Shown here: positions 52,731 through 62,167 of the stretch, one piece after another
Layout of the letters: the number at the start of each line of letters is the position of its first letter
How positions within the stretch are numbered: the stretch's first letter is position 1
Assembly: GCF_900110855.1 (NCBI RefSeq)
Contig: NZ_FOFA01000003.1
Coordinates: 434,001-498,000, forward strand
Length of the DNA: 64,000 bases
Reading direction: 5' to 3'
Origin: Microlunatus flavus
GTDB taxonomy: Bacteria > Actinomycetota > Actinomycetes > Propionibacteriales > Propionibacteriaceae
Program-made: the position numbers and the translations under genes
Notes under the pieces: model-generated
Databases searched by the model: none
Seen by the model: only the letters and a program-made list of their open reading frames with translations
What the model was told of the DNA's origin: nothing

Positions 52731-54143
52731 GTGAGCGGCGCGGAGACGGTCGAGGCGCCGGCGCTGAACCGGCCGCTGGCGATCCTCGTCGCCGGGGCGT
52801 TCTTCATGGAGAACCTGGACGGCACGATCATCCAGACCGCCGTGCCCGCGATCGGGCGCGACTTCGGGCTGGCGGCCGTCGACGTGAACGCCGCGATCAC
52901 GGCGTACCTGCTGGCCGTCGCGGTGAGCGTCCCGCTCGGGGGGTGGCTGGCCGACCGCTTCGGCGTCCGGGCGGTGTTCGTGGCCGCGATCGCCCTCTTC
53001 ACCCTCGCGTCGATCGCCTGCGGCTTCAGCACCGACCTGACGACCCTGTGCGTGCTCCGCGTGGTGCAGGGCGTCGCCGGCGCGTTCATGGTGCCGGTCG
53101 GCCGGCTCGCCGTGCTCCGGGCGACGCGGCCGCGCGACCTGATCACCGCGATCGCCTACCTGACTTGGCCCGGTCTTCTCGCCCCGGTCATCGCCCCCGC
53201 CGTCGGCGGGCTGCTGACCGACACCGTCGGCTGGCGGTGGGTCTTCTTCATCAACGGGCCGATCGGCGTCGTGCTCCTGGTCGCCGGGCTGCGGCTGGTG
53301 CCGCGCTCGGACCTCCGCGAGCGCCGCGGCTTCGACGTCGTCGGCTTCGCGCTGCTCGGCGTCGGCCTGGTCACGCTGCTGCTGGCCCTGGAACGCCTCG
53401 GCGACCCGGCGGCCGACGGCACCCAGGCGGCCGTGCTCGCCGGCTCGGCCCTCCTCGTGCTCGCCGGCGCGGTGGTGTGGATGCGCCGCGTCACGCATCC
53501 GCTGCTGTCCTTCGGGGCGCTCGCGATCCCGACGTTCCGGGCCAGCAACCTCGGCGGCGGGGTCTACCGGCTGGTGATCTCGGCCCTGCCCTTCCTCTAC
53601 ACGCTGCTCTTCCAGGTGGGCTTCGGCTGGTCCGCCTCGCTCGCAGGACTGCTCGTGGTGGCGGTGTTCGTCGGCAACATCGGCATCAAGCCGTTCACGA
53701 CCGCGATCCTGCGCCGCTTCGGGTTCAAGCCGACGATCATCGGCTGCAGCGTGGCCGGCGCGCTGCTCGCGGTGGCCTTCGCCTTCGCCACCCCGCAGAC
53801 TCCCCTGCCGCTGCTGGCCGTCGCGCTCCTCGTGGCCGGCGCCTTCCGCTCGATCGGCTTCACCGCCTACAACTCGATCCAGTTCGCCGACGTGCCCGCC
53901 GACCTCACCTCCACGGCGAACACCCTGGCGGCGACCACGCAGCAGGTCGCGGTCGGGCTCGGGATCGCCTTGGCCGCGCTCGCCGTACGGTCGATGACCA
54001 CGCTCGCCGCGCAGGTGGCACCGGCCTCGTCGGGCCTGGGCTACCGCTGGGCGTTCGGGGTCGTCGCCGTGGCGCTCGTCCTTCCGGTGGTCGAGACCGC
54101 GCTGCTCCCCCGCCACGCCGGTGCCGCGGTCGCGGCGCGCTGA
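52731..54143 (+). CDS. MFS drug-efflux transporter, EmrB/QacA (DHA2) type
   Basis: A 470-residue exporter with about 13-14 membrane segments. Features are FFMENLDGTIIQTAVPAIGRDFG in TM1, motif A GGWLADRFGVRAVF and motif C-like GLLAPVIAPAVGGLL. GTG at 52731. No adjacent regulator of the TetR/MarR type. Substrate unknown. Confidence 0.9.
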   Translation: MSGAETVEAPALNRPLAILVAGAFFMENLDGTIIQTAVPAIGRDFGLAAVDVNAAITAYLLAVAVSVPLGGWLADRFGVRAVFVAAIALFTLASIACGFSTDLTTLCVLRVVQGVAGAFMVPVGRLAVLRATRPRDLITAIAYLTWPGLLAPVIAPAVGGLLTDTVGWRWVFFINGPIGVVLLVAGLRLVPRSDLRERRGFDVVGFALLGVGLVTLLLALERLGDPAADGTQAAVLAGSALLVLAGAVVWMRRVTHPLLSFGALAIPTFRASNLGGGVYRLVISALPFLYTLLFQVGFGWSASLAGLLVVAVFVGNIGIKPFTTAILRRFGFKPTIIGCSVAGALLAVAFAFATPQTPLPLLAVALLVAGAFRSIGFTAYNSIQFADVPADLTSTANTLAATTQQVAVGLGIALAALAVRSMTTLAAQVAPASSGLGYRWAFGVVAVALVLPVVETALLPRHAGAAVAAR

Positions 54144-54153
54144 GCCCCCGCGG

Positions 54154-55209
54154 TCAGACCCGCGTCGGCGCGGGTGACCGGGCTGCGGACCCCGCGCTCT
54201 CGCGGATGACGACCTCGCCGCCCAGCCGCTCGTGCGTGGCCTCCCCGGACAGCGCGAGCTCCACGGCCCGCTCCCCGATCCGCTCGAGCGGCAGCCGGTA
54301 CGTCGTCAGGGCCGGCGCGTGGTCGCGCAGCGTCGGGATGTCGTCGAAGCCGGCGACCTGGGCGTCCCCGGGCACTGACAGCCCGAGCCCCCGCAGCGCG
54401 GTGATCGCCCCGAGCGCCATGACGTCGTTGACGGCGAGGAGGCAGACCGGCTCGCTCCAGCGCAGCTGCTCCCAGGCCTGCGTGGCCGCGCGGTGCCCGC
54501 CGGTGCTGGTGAAGACGTCCTCCACGACGGCGAGGGGCGTCAGCCCCGCCTCCTCCATCGCCTCGCGGTAGCCCCCGATCCGGTCCTGCACGGTCTGGAG
54601 CTCCGGCGGTCCGCTCAGCACGACGAACCGGGTGAGGCCGCGCGCGACGAGGGCCCGGACGAGCTCCGCGCCGCCCTCGCGGTTGCCGACGTCGAGGTGC
54701 AGGGCGCCCGGGATCGCCGAAGGTCCGAGGGTCAGGACCCGGCCACCCCGCTCGACGTAGCGCCCGAGCTCGGCGGAGAGCTGGTCGTCGGTGTGCGTAC
54801 GCCGCGAGCCGGCGAGCACGATGGCGTCGGTCCGGTGGGCGACGAACGCCGCCACGGCCTCACGCTCCGCGCCCTCGTCGCGCTCCGCGGCGGCCAGCAG
54901 CACCTGCCGGCCGCGGAGCCGGGCGGCCCGCTGCGCGCCGCCGATGATCGTCGAGAAGTAGGGGTCGGCGATGTCGTGCACCACGACCCCGAGCAGCCTC
55001 GTCGCCGAGCGGGCCAGCGCCTGGGCCTGCGCGTTGGGGACGTAGCGCAGCTCGGCGGCCGCCGCCCGCACCCGGTCGGCGATCGCCGCGGCCGGGGTGC
55101 GCCCCGACCCGTTGAGGACGCGGGACGCGGTCGCCAGCGAGACGCCGGCGTGGCGCGCCACCTCGACGAGCGTCACCGCGGTCGTCCTGCCGCGTTGCTC
55201 TGCGCTCAT
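54154..55209 (-). CDS. LacI-family regulator of the uronate-type cluster
   Basis: A 351-residue LacI/GalR protein: HTH TLVEVARHAGVSLATASRVLNG, hinge YVPNAQAQALARSATRLLG, sugar domain VVVHDIADPYFSTII and VAGFDDIPTLRDHAPALTTYRLPLE. It is on the same strand as the four dehydrogenase/isomerase/aldolase genes, and its start is 79 bp beyond their last stop. The identical GAAAACGCTTTC boxes in the divergent promoter at 59.5-59.7 kb are its likely targets. Confidence 0.93.
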   Translation of the reverse strand: MSAEQRGRTTAVTLVEVARHAGVSLATASRVLNGSGRTPAAAIADRVRAAAAELRYVPNAQAQALARSATRLLGVVVHDIADPYFSTIIGGAQRAARLRGRQVLLAAAERDEGAEREAVAAFVAHRTDAIVLAGSRRTHTDDQLSAELGRYVERGGRVLTLGPSAIPGALHLDVGNREGGAELVRALVARGLTRFVVLSGPPELQTVQDRIGGYREAMEEAGLTPLAVVEDVFTSTGGHRAATQAWEQLRWSEPVCLLAVNDVMALGAITALRGLGLSVPGDAQVAGFDDIPTLRDHAPALTTYRLPLERIGERAVELALSGEATHERLGGEVVIRESAGSAARSPAPTRV

Positions 55210-55288
55210 GCCGCCCTCTCCTGAAGCGCCCGGCGCCGTGGTCCTGGTGGGCCGGATTCTAGGGGCACGGCGTCTCCGACCACGGCCG

Positions 55289-56305
55289 TCAGTCCGGGGT
55301 GGGAACGGTTCCCGGCCGGTCGAGCCCCTCCGCGTAGACCGCGTCGATGATGCTCAGCGAGGCCAGCGCCTCCCGCGGGCCGATCCAGAACGGCTCGGGC
55401 TCCTGCAGCCGGGCGTAGAAGTCCTCGACGAGCCGGCCGTGCGACGCGCCCCAGTAGGCGCGGCCGGCGGTGACGACGCTCCCCTCCCCCACGGTGTCGA
55501 CCCGGCCGTCGGCCCAGCGCACCACGAGGTCCTGGCGCAGCTGCACGGTGGCGTGCTCCGTCGCCAGGTCGATCGTCACCGGCGCGTCCACGGCGTTGGT
55601 GACGGTGGCGACGAAGACGCTGCGCGCGCCCCCGGCGTGGTCGAGGACCAGCGTGGCCGTGTCCTCGACGTCGATCACGTCGGCGAGCTCGTACGTCCCG
55701 GCCCGCCCCCGCACGCGCACGACGTCGCCGACCAGCCACTGGACCAGGTCGAGGGTGTGGATGGCCTGGTTGATCAGGACCCCGCCGCCGCTGCGCTCGC
55801 GCCGGCCGCGCCAGGGCCGGGCGGCGTAGTACGCGGGCGTGCGGTGCCACAGGACGCTCGCCGAGGCGCCGTGCACGGTCCCGAGGTCGCCGGAGTCGAC
55901 GAGCTGGCGCAGCGCCTGCACCGGGGTGTTGTAGCGGTTCTGCAGGCAGACGCCGATCTTCACGTCCGGGTGCGCCGCGGCGGCCTCGACGACCCGCAGG
56001 GCCTCGGGGACGGTGTGGGCGACGGGCTTCTCGAGCAGCACGGCGACCCCGGCGTCCAGGCAGTCCAGGGCGACCGGCGCGTGCTGGTCGTGCGGGGTGC
56101 ACACGTGGACGACGTCGGGGCGCAGCTCCTCGAGCAGCCGCCGGTGGTCGTCCAGCGCGGGCACCCTTAGGCGCTGCCCGACCTCCGCCGCACGCGCCCG
56201 GTCGGCGTCGCAGACCCCGACGAGCTCGACGTCATCCATCGCCTCGATCGCCGCGAGGTGGACGACGGAGATGTCGCCGCACCCGACCACGGCTGCGCGG
56301 GTCAC
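55289..56305 (-). CDS. Gfo/Idh/MocA family oxidoreductase
   Basis: A 338-residue NAD(P)-dependent sugar dehydrogenase: Rossmann motif VVGCGDISVVHLAAI, family motif LLEKPVAHT with the catalytic Lys, GVCLQNRYNTP and the active-site His pair region INQAIHTLDLVQWL. It would oxidise or reduce a hydroxyl of a cyclic sugar or inositol-like compound. GTG at 56305 overlaps the isomerase stop (GTGA); last gene of the four-gene coupled set. Confidence 0.92.
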   Translation of the reverse strand: MTRAAVVGCGDISVVHLAAIEAMDDVELVGVCDADRARAAEVGQRLRVPALDDHRRLLEELRPDVVHVCTPHDQHAPVALDCLDAGVAVLLEKPVAHTVPEALRVVEAAAAHPDVKIGVCLQNRYNTPVQALRQLVDSGDLGTVHGASASVLWHRTPAYYAARPWRGRRERSGGGVLINQAIHTLDLVQWLVGDVVRVRGRAGTYELADVIDVEDTATLVLDHAGGARSVFVATVTNAVDAPVTIDLATEHATVQLRQDLVVRWADGRVDTVGEGSVVTAGRAYWGASHGRLVEDFYARLQEPEPFWIGPREALASLSIIDAVYAEGLDRPGTVPTPD

Positions 56306-57150
56306 GCCTCCACCAGGTAGGGCTCGACCAGGGCGAGGTAGCGCGTGCTCAGCGTCGCCACGACCTCGGCGGGCGGCTGGGCCCACACGTCGGCGTTGAA
56401 GATCTCGACCTCCACGTCCCCGGTGTAGCCGGCACGCCCCACGGCCCGGCTGAAGGCGGCGAAGTCGACGTGGCCGTCGCCCATCATCCCGCGGGCCAGC
56501 AGGGTGTCCGCCGGCAGCGGCGTGATCCAGTCGCAGACCTGGTAGCTGACGATCCGGGGCCCGGCCCGCAGCAGCTGCTCGGCCACGCCGGGCTCCCACC
56601 AGAGGTGGAACGTGTCGACGACGACGCCCACGTCGGCGGCGTCGAACCGCTCGGCGAGGTCGAGGGCGGAGGCGAGCGTGGAGACCACCCCTCGGTCGGC
56701 GGCGTAGACCGGGTTCATCGGCTCGATCCCGAGGGTGACGCCCAGCTCGTGCGCGTACGGGACCAGCCGCTCGACCGCCGTGGCGACCCGGTGCCGGGCG
56801 CCCTCGAGGTCGCGGTCGCCGGCGGGCAGGCCGCCGGGGACGAGGACCAGCGTGGCCGCCCCGAGCGCCGCGGCCTCCTCGAGCGCCTCCCGGTTGCGGG
56901 CCTCCGCCGCCCGGACGTCGGCCGGGTCGGTCGCGGTGAAGAACCCGCCGCGGCACAGCGACGAGACGCGGAGCCCCGCCTCGCGCACGAGCCGGCACCC
57001 CTCCTCGAGCCCGACCTCGGCCAGCTGCTCGCGCCAGACGCCGATCGCCGGGAGGCCGGCGTCGACGCAGCCCTGCACGGCCTGCGGCAGCGTCCACGAG
57101 GCCGTCGTCCGCTGGTTCAGCGACAGCCGGTCCAGCCGCGGCCCGGTCAC
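56302..57150 (-). CDS. Sugar phosphate isomerase/epimerase-like TIM barrel
   Basis: A 282-residue AP-endonuclease-2-fold protein: SLCRGGFFTAT, metal ligands in TLGIEPMNP (Glu), VVVDTFHLWWEP (Asp/His), GDGHVDFAAF and VEVEIFNADVWA (Glu). The family isomerises, epimerises or dehydrates keto-sugars. GTG at 57150 overlaps the upstream stop (GTGA). Partner of two dehydrogenases, so it probably acts on a 3-keto or oxidised intermediate. Confidence 0.9.
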   Translation of the reverse strand: MTGPRLDRLSLNQRTTASWTLPQAVQGCVDAGLPAIGVWREQLAEVGLEEGCRLVREAGLRVSSLCRGGFFTATDPADVRAAEARNREALEEAAALGAATLVLVPGGLPAGDRDLEGARHRVATAVERLVPYAHELGVTLGIEPMNPVYAADRGVVSTLASALDLAERFDAADVGVVVDTFHLWWEPGVAEQLLRAGPRIVSYQVCDWITPLPADTLLARGMMGDGHVDFAAFSRAVGRAGYTGDVEVEIFNADVWAQPPAEVVATLSTRYLALVEPYLVEA

Positions 57151-58316
57151 GCGTCGAGCCCGGACGTGGCGAGCAGGTGGCGCATCCGCGCGGCGGCGAG
57201 CTCGGGGTCGGTGAGCAGCCGCGCGTCGTTGGCCAGGGCGAACACCTGCGCCAGGTGCGGCACGGACCGGGCCGACTGGAGCCCGCCGACCATCGTGAAG
57301 CCCCGCTGGTGCCCGTTGAGCCAGGCGAGGAAGGCGATGCCGGTCTTGTAGTAGAAGGTCGGCGCCGAGAACAGGTGCCGCGACAGCGGCAGCGTCGGCG
57401 CCATCGCCCGGCGGTACGCCTCCACGTCGCCGTCGTCGAGCGCCGCCAGCGCCGCCGACGCCGCGGGCGCGATGGCCGCGAACGCGCCCAGGAGCGCGTC
57501 GGAGTGGTGGACCCCGTCGCCCTCGATCAGCTCGGGGTAGTTGAAGTCGTCGCCGGTGTAGAGGCGGACCCCGTCCGGCAGCGCCGCCCGCAGCCCCCGC
57601 TCGTGCTCCGCCGACAGGAGCGAGACCTTGACGCCGTCGATGCGGTCGCGGTGCTCGGTGACCAGCTCCAGGAACGTCGCGGTCGCGGTGGGGACGTCGG
57701 CCGAGCCCCAGTAGCCCGCCAGCTGCGGGTCGAACACCTCGCCGAGCCAGTGCAGGACCACGGGCCGGCTCGTCTGCTCCAGGACCCGGGCGTACACCGA
57801 GAGGTAGTCCTCGGCGTGCCGGGCCAGGGCGGCCAGGTGGCGCGAGGCCATCACGATCACCTGCGATCCCGCGGACTCGACGACCGCGACCTGCTCGACG
57901 TACGCGCGGATCACGGTGTCGAGGTCGGGGGCCGGGCCCGGCAGGTGGTCGGTGCCGGCGCCCGAGGCGATGCGCGCCCCGTGCTCGCGGGCGAGGGCGG
58001 CGCTGCGCCGGACGAGCTCCTGCGTCGTCGCCCAGTCCAGGCCCATGTTGCGCTGGGCGGTGTCCATCGCCTCGGCCACCCCGAGCCCGTGGCGGAACAG
58101 GTGCGCCCGGAACGCGAGCGTCGCGTCCCAGTCGAGGACCGCCGGCGCCCCGGGGACGTTCTCGGCGCGGGGGTCGGCGACCACGTGCGCGGCCGCGAAG
58201 GCGGTCCGCGACGAGAAGCCGCCGGGGTGCTCGGCCCACGCCCGCGGCTCGGCGAGCTCGACCTCGTGCCACCCGCCGTCGGCCGTCGGCAGGTTCACCG
58301 CGCGCCCCGCGCTCAC
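57147..58316 (-). CDS. DUF993 protein, DHDPS-like putative aldolase
   Basis: A 389-residue protein that I recognise as DUF993, often labelled dihydrodipicolinate-synthase-like. The second half resembles that superfamily: IDGVKVSLLS with Lys about 230 at the Schiff-base position, RLYTGDDFNYPELI and YYKTGIAFLAWLNGHQ. A Lys-dependent retro-aldol step on a keto-acid is therefore plausible, but no member has an activity that I can name with confidence. Start GTG at 58316 in a GTGA overlap, followed by a GTGA overlap at its stop. Confidence 0.85.
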   Translation of the reverse strand: MSAGRAVNLPTADGGWHEVELAEPRAWAEHPGGFSSRTAFAAAHVVADPRAENVPGAPAVLDWDATLAFRAHLFRHGLGVAEAMDTAQRNMGLDWATTQELVRRSAALAREHGARIASGAGTDHLPGPAPDLDTVIRAYVEQVAVVESAGSQVIVMASRHLAALARHAEDYLSVYARVLEQTSRPVVLHWLGEVFDPQLAGYWGSADVPTATATFLELVTEHRDRIDGVKVSLLSAEHERGLRAALPDGVRLYTGDDFNYPELIEGDGVHHSDALLGAFAAIAPAASAALAALDDGDVEAYRRAMAPTLPLSRHLFSAPTFYYKTGIAFLAWLNGHQRGFTMVGGLQSARSVPHLAQVFALANDARLLTDPELAAARMRHLLATSGLDA

Positions 58317-59464
58317 GCGGTGAACCAGTCGACGACCACCCGCCGGCCCTCGGCCGACGACTGGAGCCCGGCGGTGGCCAGCTGGAGCCCGCGGACCCCG
58401 GCCGCGAGGTCGTACGCGTGCGGCCGGCCGGCGTCGACGTCGGTGAGGAACTGCTCCCACTGGGCCCGGAACCCGTTCGTGGGCTCGATGAGGTCGGGGA
58501 CCTGGTGCCACTGGCCGCGGAAGTCCTCGGTGGTCGGCAGGTCGGGGTTCCAGACCGGCATCGGCGTCCCGACCCGGGGCTGCACGCGGCAGCCGAACAG
58601 GCCCGCCACGGCGGAGCCGTGGGTGCCGTCGACCTGGAACTCGACCAGCTCCTCGCGTTCGACCCGGACGGCCCACGACGAGTTCACCTGCGCGACCACG
58701 CCGTCGGCGAGCTCGAAGATCGCGTACGCCGCGTCGTCCGCGGTGGCGGTGTAGCGCCGACCGTGCTCGTCCCAGCGCTCGCCGATGTGCGTCACGGCCC
58801 GGGCGGTGACGGCCTGCACGCCGCCGAACAGGTTCTCCAGCACGTAGTTCCAGTGCGGGAACATGTCGAGGACGATGCCGCCGCCGTCCTCGGCGCGGTA
58901 GTTCCAGCTCGGGCGCTGAGCGGGCACGAGGTCGCCCTCGAAGACCCAGTAGCCGAACTCGCCCCGCACCGACAGGATGCGGCCGAAGAAGCCGGAGTCG
59001 ATGAGGCGGCGCAGCTTGATCAGCCCCGGCAGGTAGAGCTTGTCGTGCACGACCCCGTGGATCACGCCGGCCTCGCGGGCCGCGGCCACCAGCTCGATCC
59101 CGTCCTCCACCGACTCCGCGATCGGCTTCTCGGTGTAGACGTGCTTTCCCGCGGCGATGGCCTTGAGCAGCGCCTTCTTGCGCTCGGACGTCACCTGCGC
59201 GTCGAAGTACACCGACACCGTCTCGTCGGCCAGCGCCTCGTCGAGGTCGGTGGTGTGCTCCGACAGCCCGTGACGGGCCGCGAGCTCGGCCAGGCGCTCG
59301 GCGTTGCGGCCGACCAGCACCGGCTCGACCATCAGCCGGTCTCCGTCCGGCAGCACCACGCCGCCGTCGTCGCGGATGGCCAGCAGGGACCGGACGAGGT
59401 GCTGGCGGTAGCCCATGCGCCCGGTCACACCGTTCACGACCACTCGCACGGTCCGTGCAGCCAT
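58313..59464 (-). CDS. Gfo/Idh/MocA family oxidoreductase, first of cluster
   Basis: A 383-residue dehydrogenase of a branch different from the 55289 gene: N-terminus RVVVNGVTGRMGYRQHLVRSL, VYTEKPIAES with the catalytic Lys, FFGRILSVRGEFGYWVFEGD and DMFPHWNYVL. AGGAGG precedes the ATG at 59464. It starts the minus-strand operon, facing the ABC transporter across a 265-bp promoter with two LacI boxes. Confidence 0.92.
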   Translation of the reverse strand: MAARTVRVVVNGVTGRMGYRQHLVRSLLAIRDDGGVVLPDGDRLMVEPVLVGRNAERLAELAARHGLSEHTTDLDEALADETVSVYFDAQVTSERKKALLKAIAAGKHVYTEKPIAESVEDGIELVAAAREAGVIHGVVHDKLYLPGLIKLRRLIDSGFFGRILSVRGEFGYWVFEGDLVPAQRPSWNYRAEDGGGIVLDMFPHWNYVLENLFGGVQAVTARAVTHIGERWDEHGRRYTATADDAAYAIFELADGVVAQVNSSWAVRVEREELVEFQVDGTHGSAVAGLFGCRVQPRVGTPMPVWNPDLPTTEDFRGQWHQVPDLIEPTNGFRAQWEQFLTDVDAGRPHAYDLAAGVRGLQLATAGLQSSAEGRRVVVDWFTA

Positions 59465-59493
59465 GCTGCCTCCTCGTCGGTGAGCGACTCCTA

Positions 59494-59505
59494 GAAAACG
59501 CTTTC
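59494..59505. promoter_or_regulatory. LacI-type box 1
   Basis: GAAAACGCTTTC, within CTAGAAAACGCTTTCCAGGA, is 30 bp upstream of the dehydrogenase ATG. Near-palindrome with the central CG typical of LacI/GalR operators; identical to box 2. Confidence 0.72.
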
Positions 59506-59693
59506 CAGGAATGATCACGGACACTAGCGGGGACGCTTCCCGGACGCAACGGTCTGCGTCCGGACGGTGCGCGGGGCGTGTCGACCTCCGCGAAGGGCAC
59601 GCCTCGATCACGGCCCGGTCACGTCTCGGGGAGCTCACGGCCGGCTCGCTGCCGGAACCGTTGACAGTCGGAACCCCCGCCTCTACCCTTCCG

Positions 59694-59705
59694 GAAAACG
59701 CTTTC
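59694..59705. promoter_or_regulatory. LacI-type box 2
   Basis: GAAAACGCTTTC, identical to box 1 and exactly 200 bp away, is 24 bp upstream of the lipoprotein ATG at 59730. The pair could hold a repression loop across the divergent promoter. Confidence 0.72.
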
Positions 59706-59729
59706 ACGTCAAGGATGAAGGGAAAGCCG

Positions 59730-61040
59730 ATGGCGCTCAGCCGCAGACGATTTCTCCTCGGGGCCGGTGGCCTCGCAGCAGTGGCGACCAGCGGCGGGCT
59801 GGTCGGCTGCGCCCCCGGTTCCTCGCAGGCCGGAGGTGGCGGAGCGGGCTCCGGCGCCCTGGCCCTCGCCTGGTGGGGCAACCCCACGCGCAACAAGAAC
59901 ACCCAGGACGAGATCGACGCCTACATGAAGGCGAACGCCGGCGTGAAGATCACCGGGCAGCCCGGCGACTTCGCGAGCTACTGGGACAAGCTGGCCACCC
60001 AGACCGCCGGCGGCACGGCCCCGGACATCATCCAGATGGACATGGCCTACATCGCCGAGTACGGCGGCCGTGACGCGCTGCTCGACCTGAGCGGGGTCGA
60101 CACCTCGAAGTTCGTCGAGGGCACGGTCGACTCGGGCAAGATCAACGGCAAGCTGGTCGGCATCAACGCCGGCATCAACAGCCTCGTGATCATGACCAAC
60201 CCGGAGATCTTCGACAAGGCCGGCGTCAAGGTCCCCGACGACATGACCTGGACCTGGGACTCCGCGATGGAGGTCGCCGCCGAGGTGGCGAAGAAGGGGT
60301 CGGCGACGTTCGGCCTGGCCGGCATCGTCGGCTCCGGCGCCGGGCTCGGCACCTGGCTGCGCCAGCAGGGCAAGGAGCTCTTCGTCGACACGAGCCTGGG
60401 CTTCGACGCCTCCGACGTCCAGGCCTACCTCGAGTCCATGGTCAAGTACCAGAAGCTCGGTGCCGTCGGCTCCGTCCAGGACATCTCCGCCGAGGGCCTC
60501 GGCAGCTCGGCGAAGCCCCTCGCGCAGAGCGCCTTCGTCGTCGGCAAGGCGGCCATGACGGTGTCCAACTCCAACCAGCTCGAGGCGATCAACGCCGCCT
60601 CGGGCACGGAGATGGAGCTGCTGCGGCTGCCGAGCCTCGCCGGCAAGGCGACCGAGCGCAAGGCCTGGTACAAGGCGAGCATGCTCTGGTCGGCCTCGGC
60701 CAAGACCAAGGACCCGGACGCGGTCGTCAAGTGGATCAACTGGTGGTCCAACACGCAGGACGCGCAGGGCATCGACAAGGCCGAGCGCGGCATCCCGTGC
60801 AACACCGACATGCAGGCGTTCGTGAAGCCGCAGCTGTCCAAGGCGCAGCAGCAGGTCGCGAAGTACATCGAGGACATCAAGCCCGAGCTGGGCACCACCC
60901 CGATCGCGCCCCCGCCCGGCGGCGGCAAGCTCGACGACGTGCTCTTCCGCTACGCCACCGACGTGCTGTTCGGCAAGTCGAACCCGGCGGACGCGGCCAA
61001 GGGCTTCGTCGACGAGATGAAGTCGGACCTGCAGACGTAG
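59730..61040 (+). CDS. ABC sugar transporter substrate-binding lipoprotein
   Basis: A 436-residue MalE-like binding protein. N-terminus MALSRRRFLLGAGGLAAVATSGGLVGCAPG combines a twin-arginine-like run with lipobox Cys (about 27). Mature motifs are LALAWWGNPTRNKNTQDEID, TAPDIIQMDMAYIAEYGG and WYKASMLWSASAKTKD. ATG at 59730, preceded by AAGGGAAAG, is preferred; ATG at 59715 is possible. Binds the sugar taken in by the two permeases that follow. Confidence 0.92.
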   Translation: MALSRRRFLLGAGGLAAVATSGGLVGCAPGSSQAGGGGAGSGALALAWWGNPTRNKNTQDEIDAYMKANAGVKITGQPGDFASYWDKLATQTAGGTAPDIIQMDMAYIAEYGGRDALLDLSGVDTSKFVEGTVDSGKINGKLVGINAGINSLVIMTNPEIFDKAGVKVPDDMTWTWDSAMEVAAEVAKKGSATFGLAGIVGSGAGLGTWLRQQGKELFVDTSLGFDASDVQAYLESMVKYQKLGAVGSVQDISAEGLGSSAKPLAQSAFVVGKAAMTVSNSNQLEAINAASGTEMELLRLPSLAGKATERKAWYKASMLWSASAKTKDPDAVVKWINWWSNTQDAQGIDKAERGIPCNTDMQAFVKPQLSKAQQQVAKYIEDIKPELGTTPIAPPPGGGKLDDVLFRYATDVLFGKSNPADAAKGFVDEMKSDLQT

Positions 61041-61210
61041 GGATCTCCGGTGACCACCCGCGTGAGCCCGTCGGCCCTGGGGTCGCCCAGGCACGCACCG
61101 CGCAGCGTCCTCCCCGGTCGCCGCACGTCCGACACCTCTTCGTCGTCGTCCGGGCGGTCCACCCGCCGGGGCGGCGCGAGCCCTCGACGATCGCCAGGAG
61201 GTGATCACCC
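61041..61210. other. Spacer before permease with extended Shine-Dalgarno
   Basis: This 170-bp gap holds no gene. At its end AGGAGGTGATC (61196-61206) matches 11 consecutive bases of the anti-Shine-Dalgarno complement, only 5 bases from the GTG start. Unusually strong for this window. Confidence 0.55.
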
Positions 61211-62167
61211 GTGAGCGCCATCTCGGAGCTCTCGTCGCTGCGGCGGAGCCGGGCGAAGACCCCGGAGGAGAAGCGGCTGGCGGCCAAGGAGGCCGGCCGG
61301 GACAACAAGGCCGGCTACCTGTTCCTGCTGCCGTGGCTGATCGGGCTGGTGGTCATCACCCTCGGCCCGATGATCGCCTCGCTGTACCTGTCGTTCACCA
61401 ACTACAGCCTCATCCAGGCGCCGAAGTGGATCGGCATCGAGAACTACACGCGGATGCTGAGCGACCAGCGGCTCCACACCGCGCTGTGGAACACGTTCCT
61501 CTACGTCGTCGTGTCCACCCCGGTGCAGCTGGCCGTCGCGCTGGCCATCGCGGTGCTGCTCAACGAGGGCATGAAGGGCCTGGCGTTCTACCGCTCGGTC
61601 TTCTACCTGCCCTCGATGCTCGGCAGCTCGGTGGCCATCGCGGTGCTGTGGCGCCAGATCTTCGGCACCGAGGGCCTGGTCAACCAGGTCCTGCAGGCGG
61701 TGGGGATCCACTCGACGATCGGCTGGATCTCGGACCCGAGCTACGCGCTGTGGACCATCGTGCTGCTGCACGTGTGGACCTTCGGCTCGCCCATGGTGAT
61801 CTTCCTCGCCGGGCTGCGCCAGATCCCGACGATGTACTACGAGGCCGCGGCGGTCGACGGGGCGAGCTGGCGCACGCGGTTCACCAAGATCACGCTGCCG
61901 CTGCTGTCGCCGATCATCTTCTTCAACCTGGTGCTGCAGATCATCAACGCCTTCCAGGCCTTCACCCAGGCCTTCGTGGTCTCGGGCGGCACGGGCGGGC
62001 CGTCGGACTCGACGCTGTTCTACTCGCTGTACCTCTACCAGCGCGGGTTCGGGCAGTTCCAGATGGGCTACGCCTCCGCGATGGCCTGGCTGCTCGTGCT
62101 GATCGTCGGCGCCTTCACGGCCATCAACTTCTTCGCCTCAAAGTATTGGGTGTTCTACGGTGACTGA
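61211..62167 (+). CDS. ABC sugar transporter permease (MalF-like)
   Basis: A 318-residue permease with six membrane segments: LPWLIGLVVITLGPMIASLYLSFTNYS and the EAA loop YEAAAVDGASWRTRFTKITLPLL. GTG at 61211 sits after an extended Shine-Dalgarno. Overlaps the next permease by 8 bases. Confidence 0.93.
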   Translation: MSAISELSSLRRSRAKTPEEKRLAAKEAGRDNKAGYLFLLPWLIGLVVITLGPMIASLYLSFTNYSLIQAPKWIGIENYTRMLSDQRLHTALWNTFLYVVVSTPVQLAVALAIAVLLNEGMKGLAFYRSVFYLPSMLGSSVAIAVLWRQIFGTEGLVNQVLQAVGIHSTIGWISDPSYALWTIVLLHVWTFGSPMVIFLAGLRQIPTMYYEAAAVDGASWRTRFTKITLPLLSPIIFFNLVLQIINAFQAFTQAFVVSGGTGGPSDSTLFYSLYLYQRGFGQFQMGYASAMAWLLVLIVGAFTAINFFASKYWVFYGD

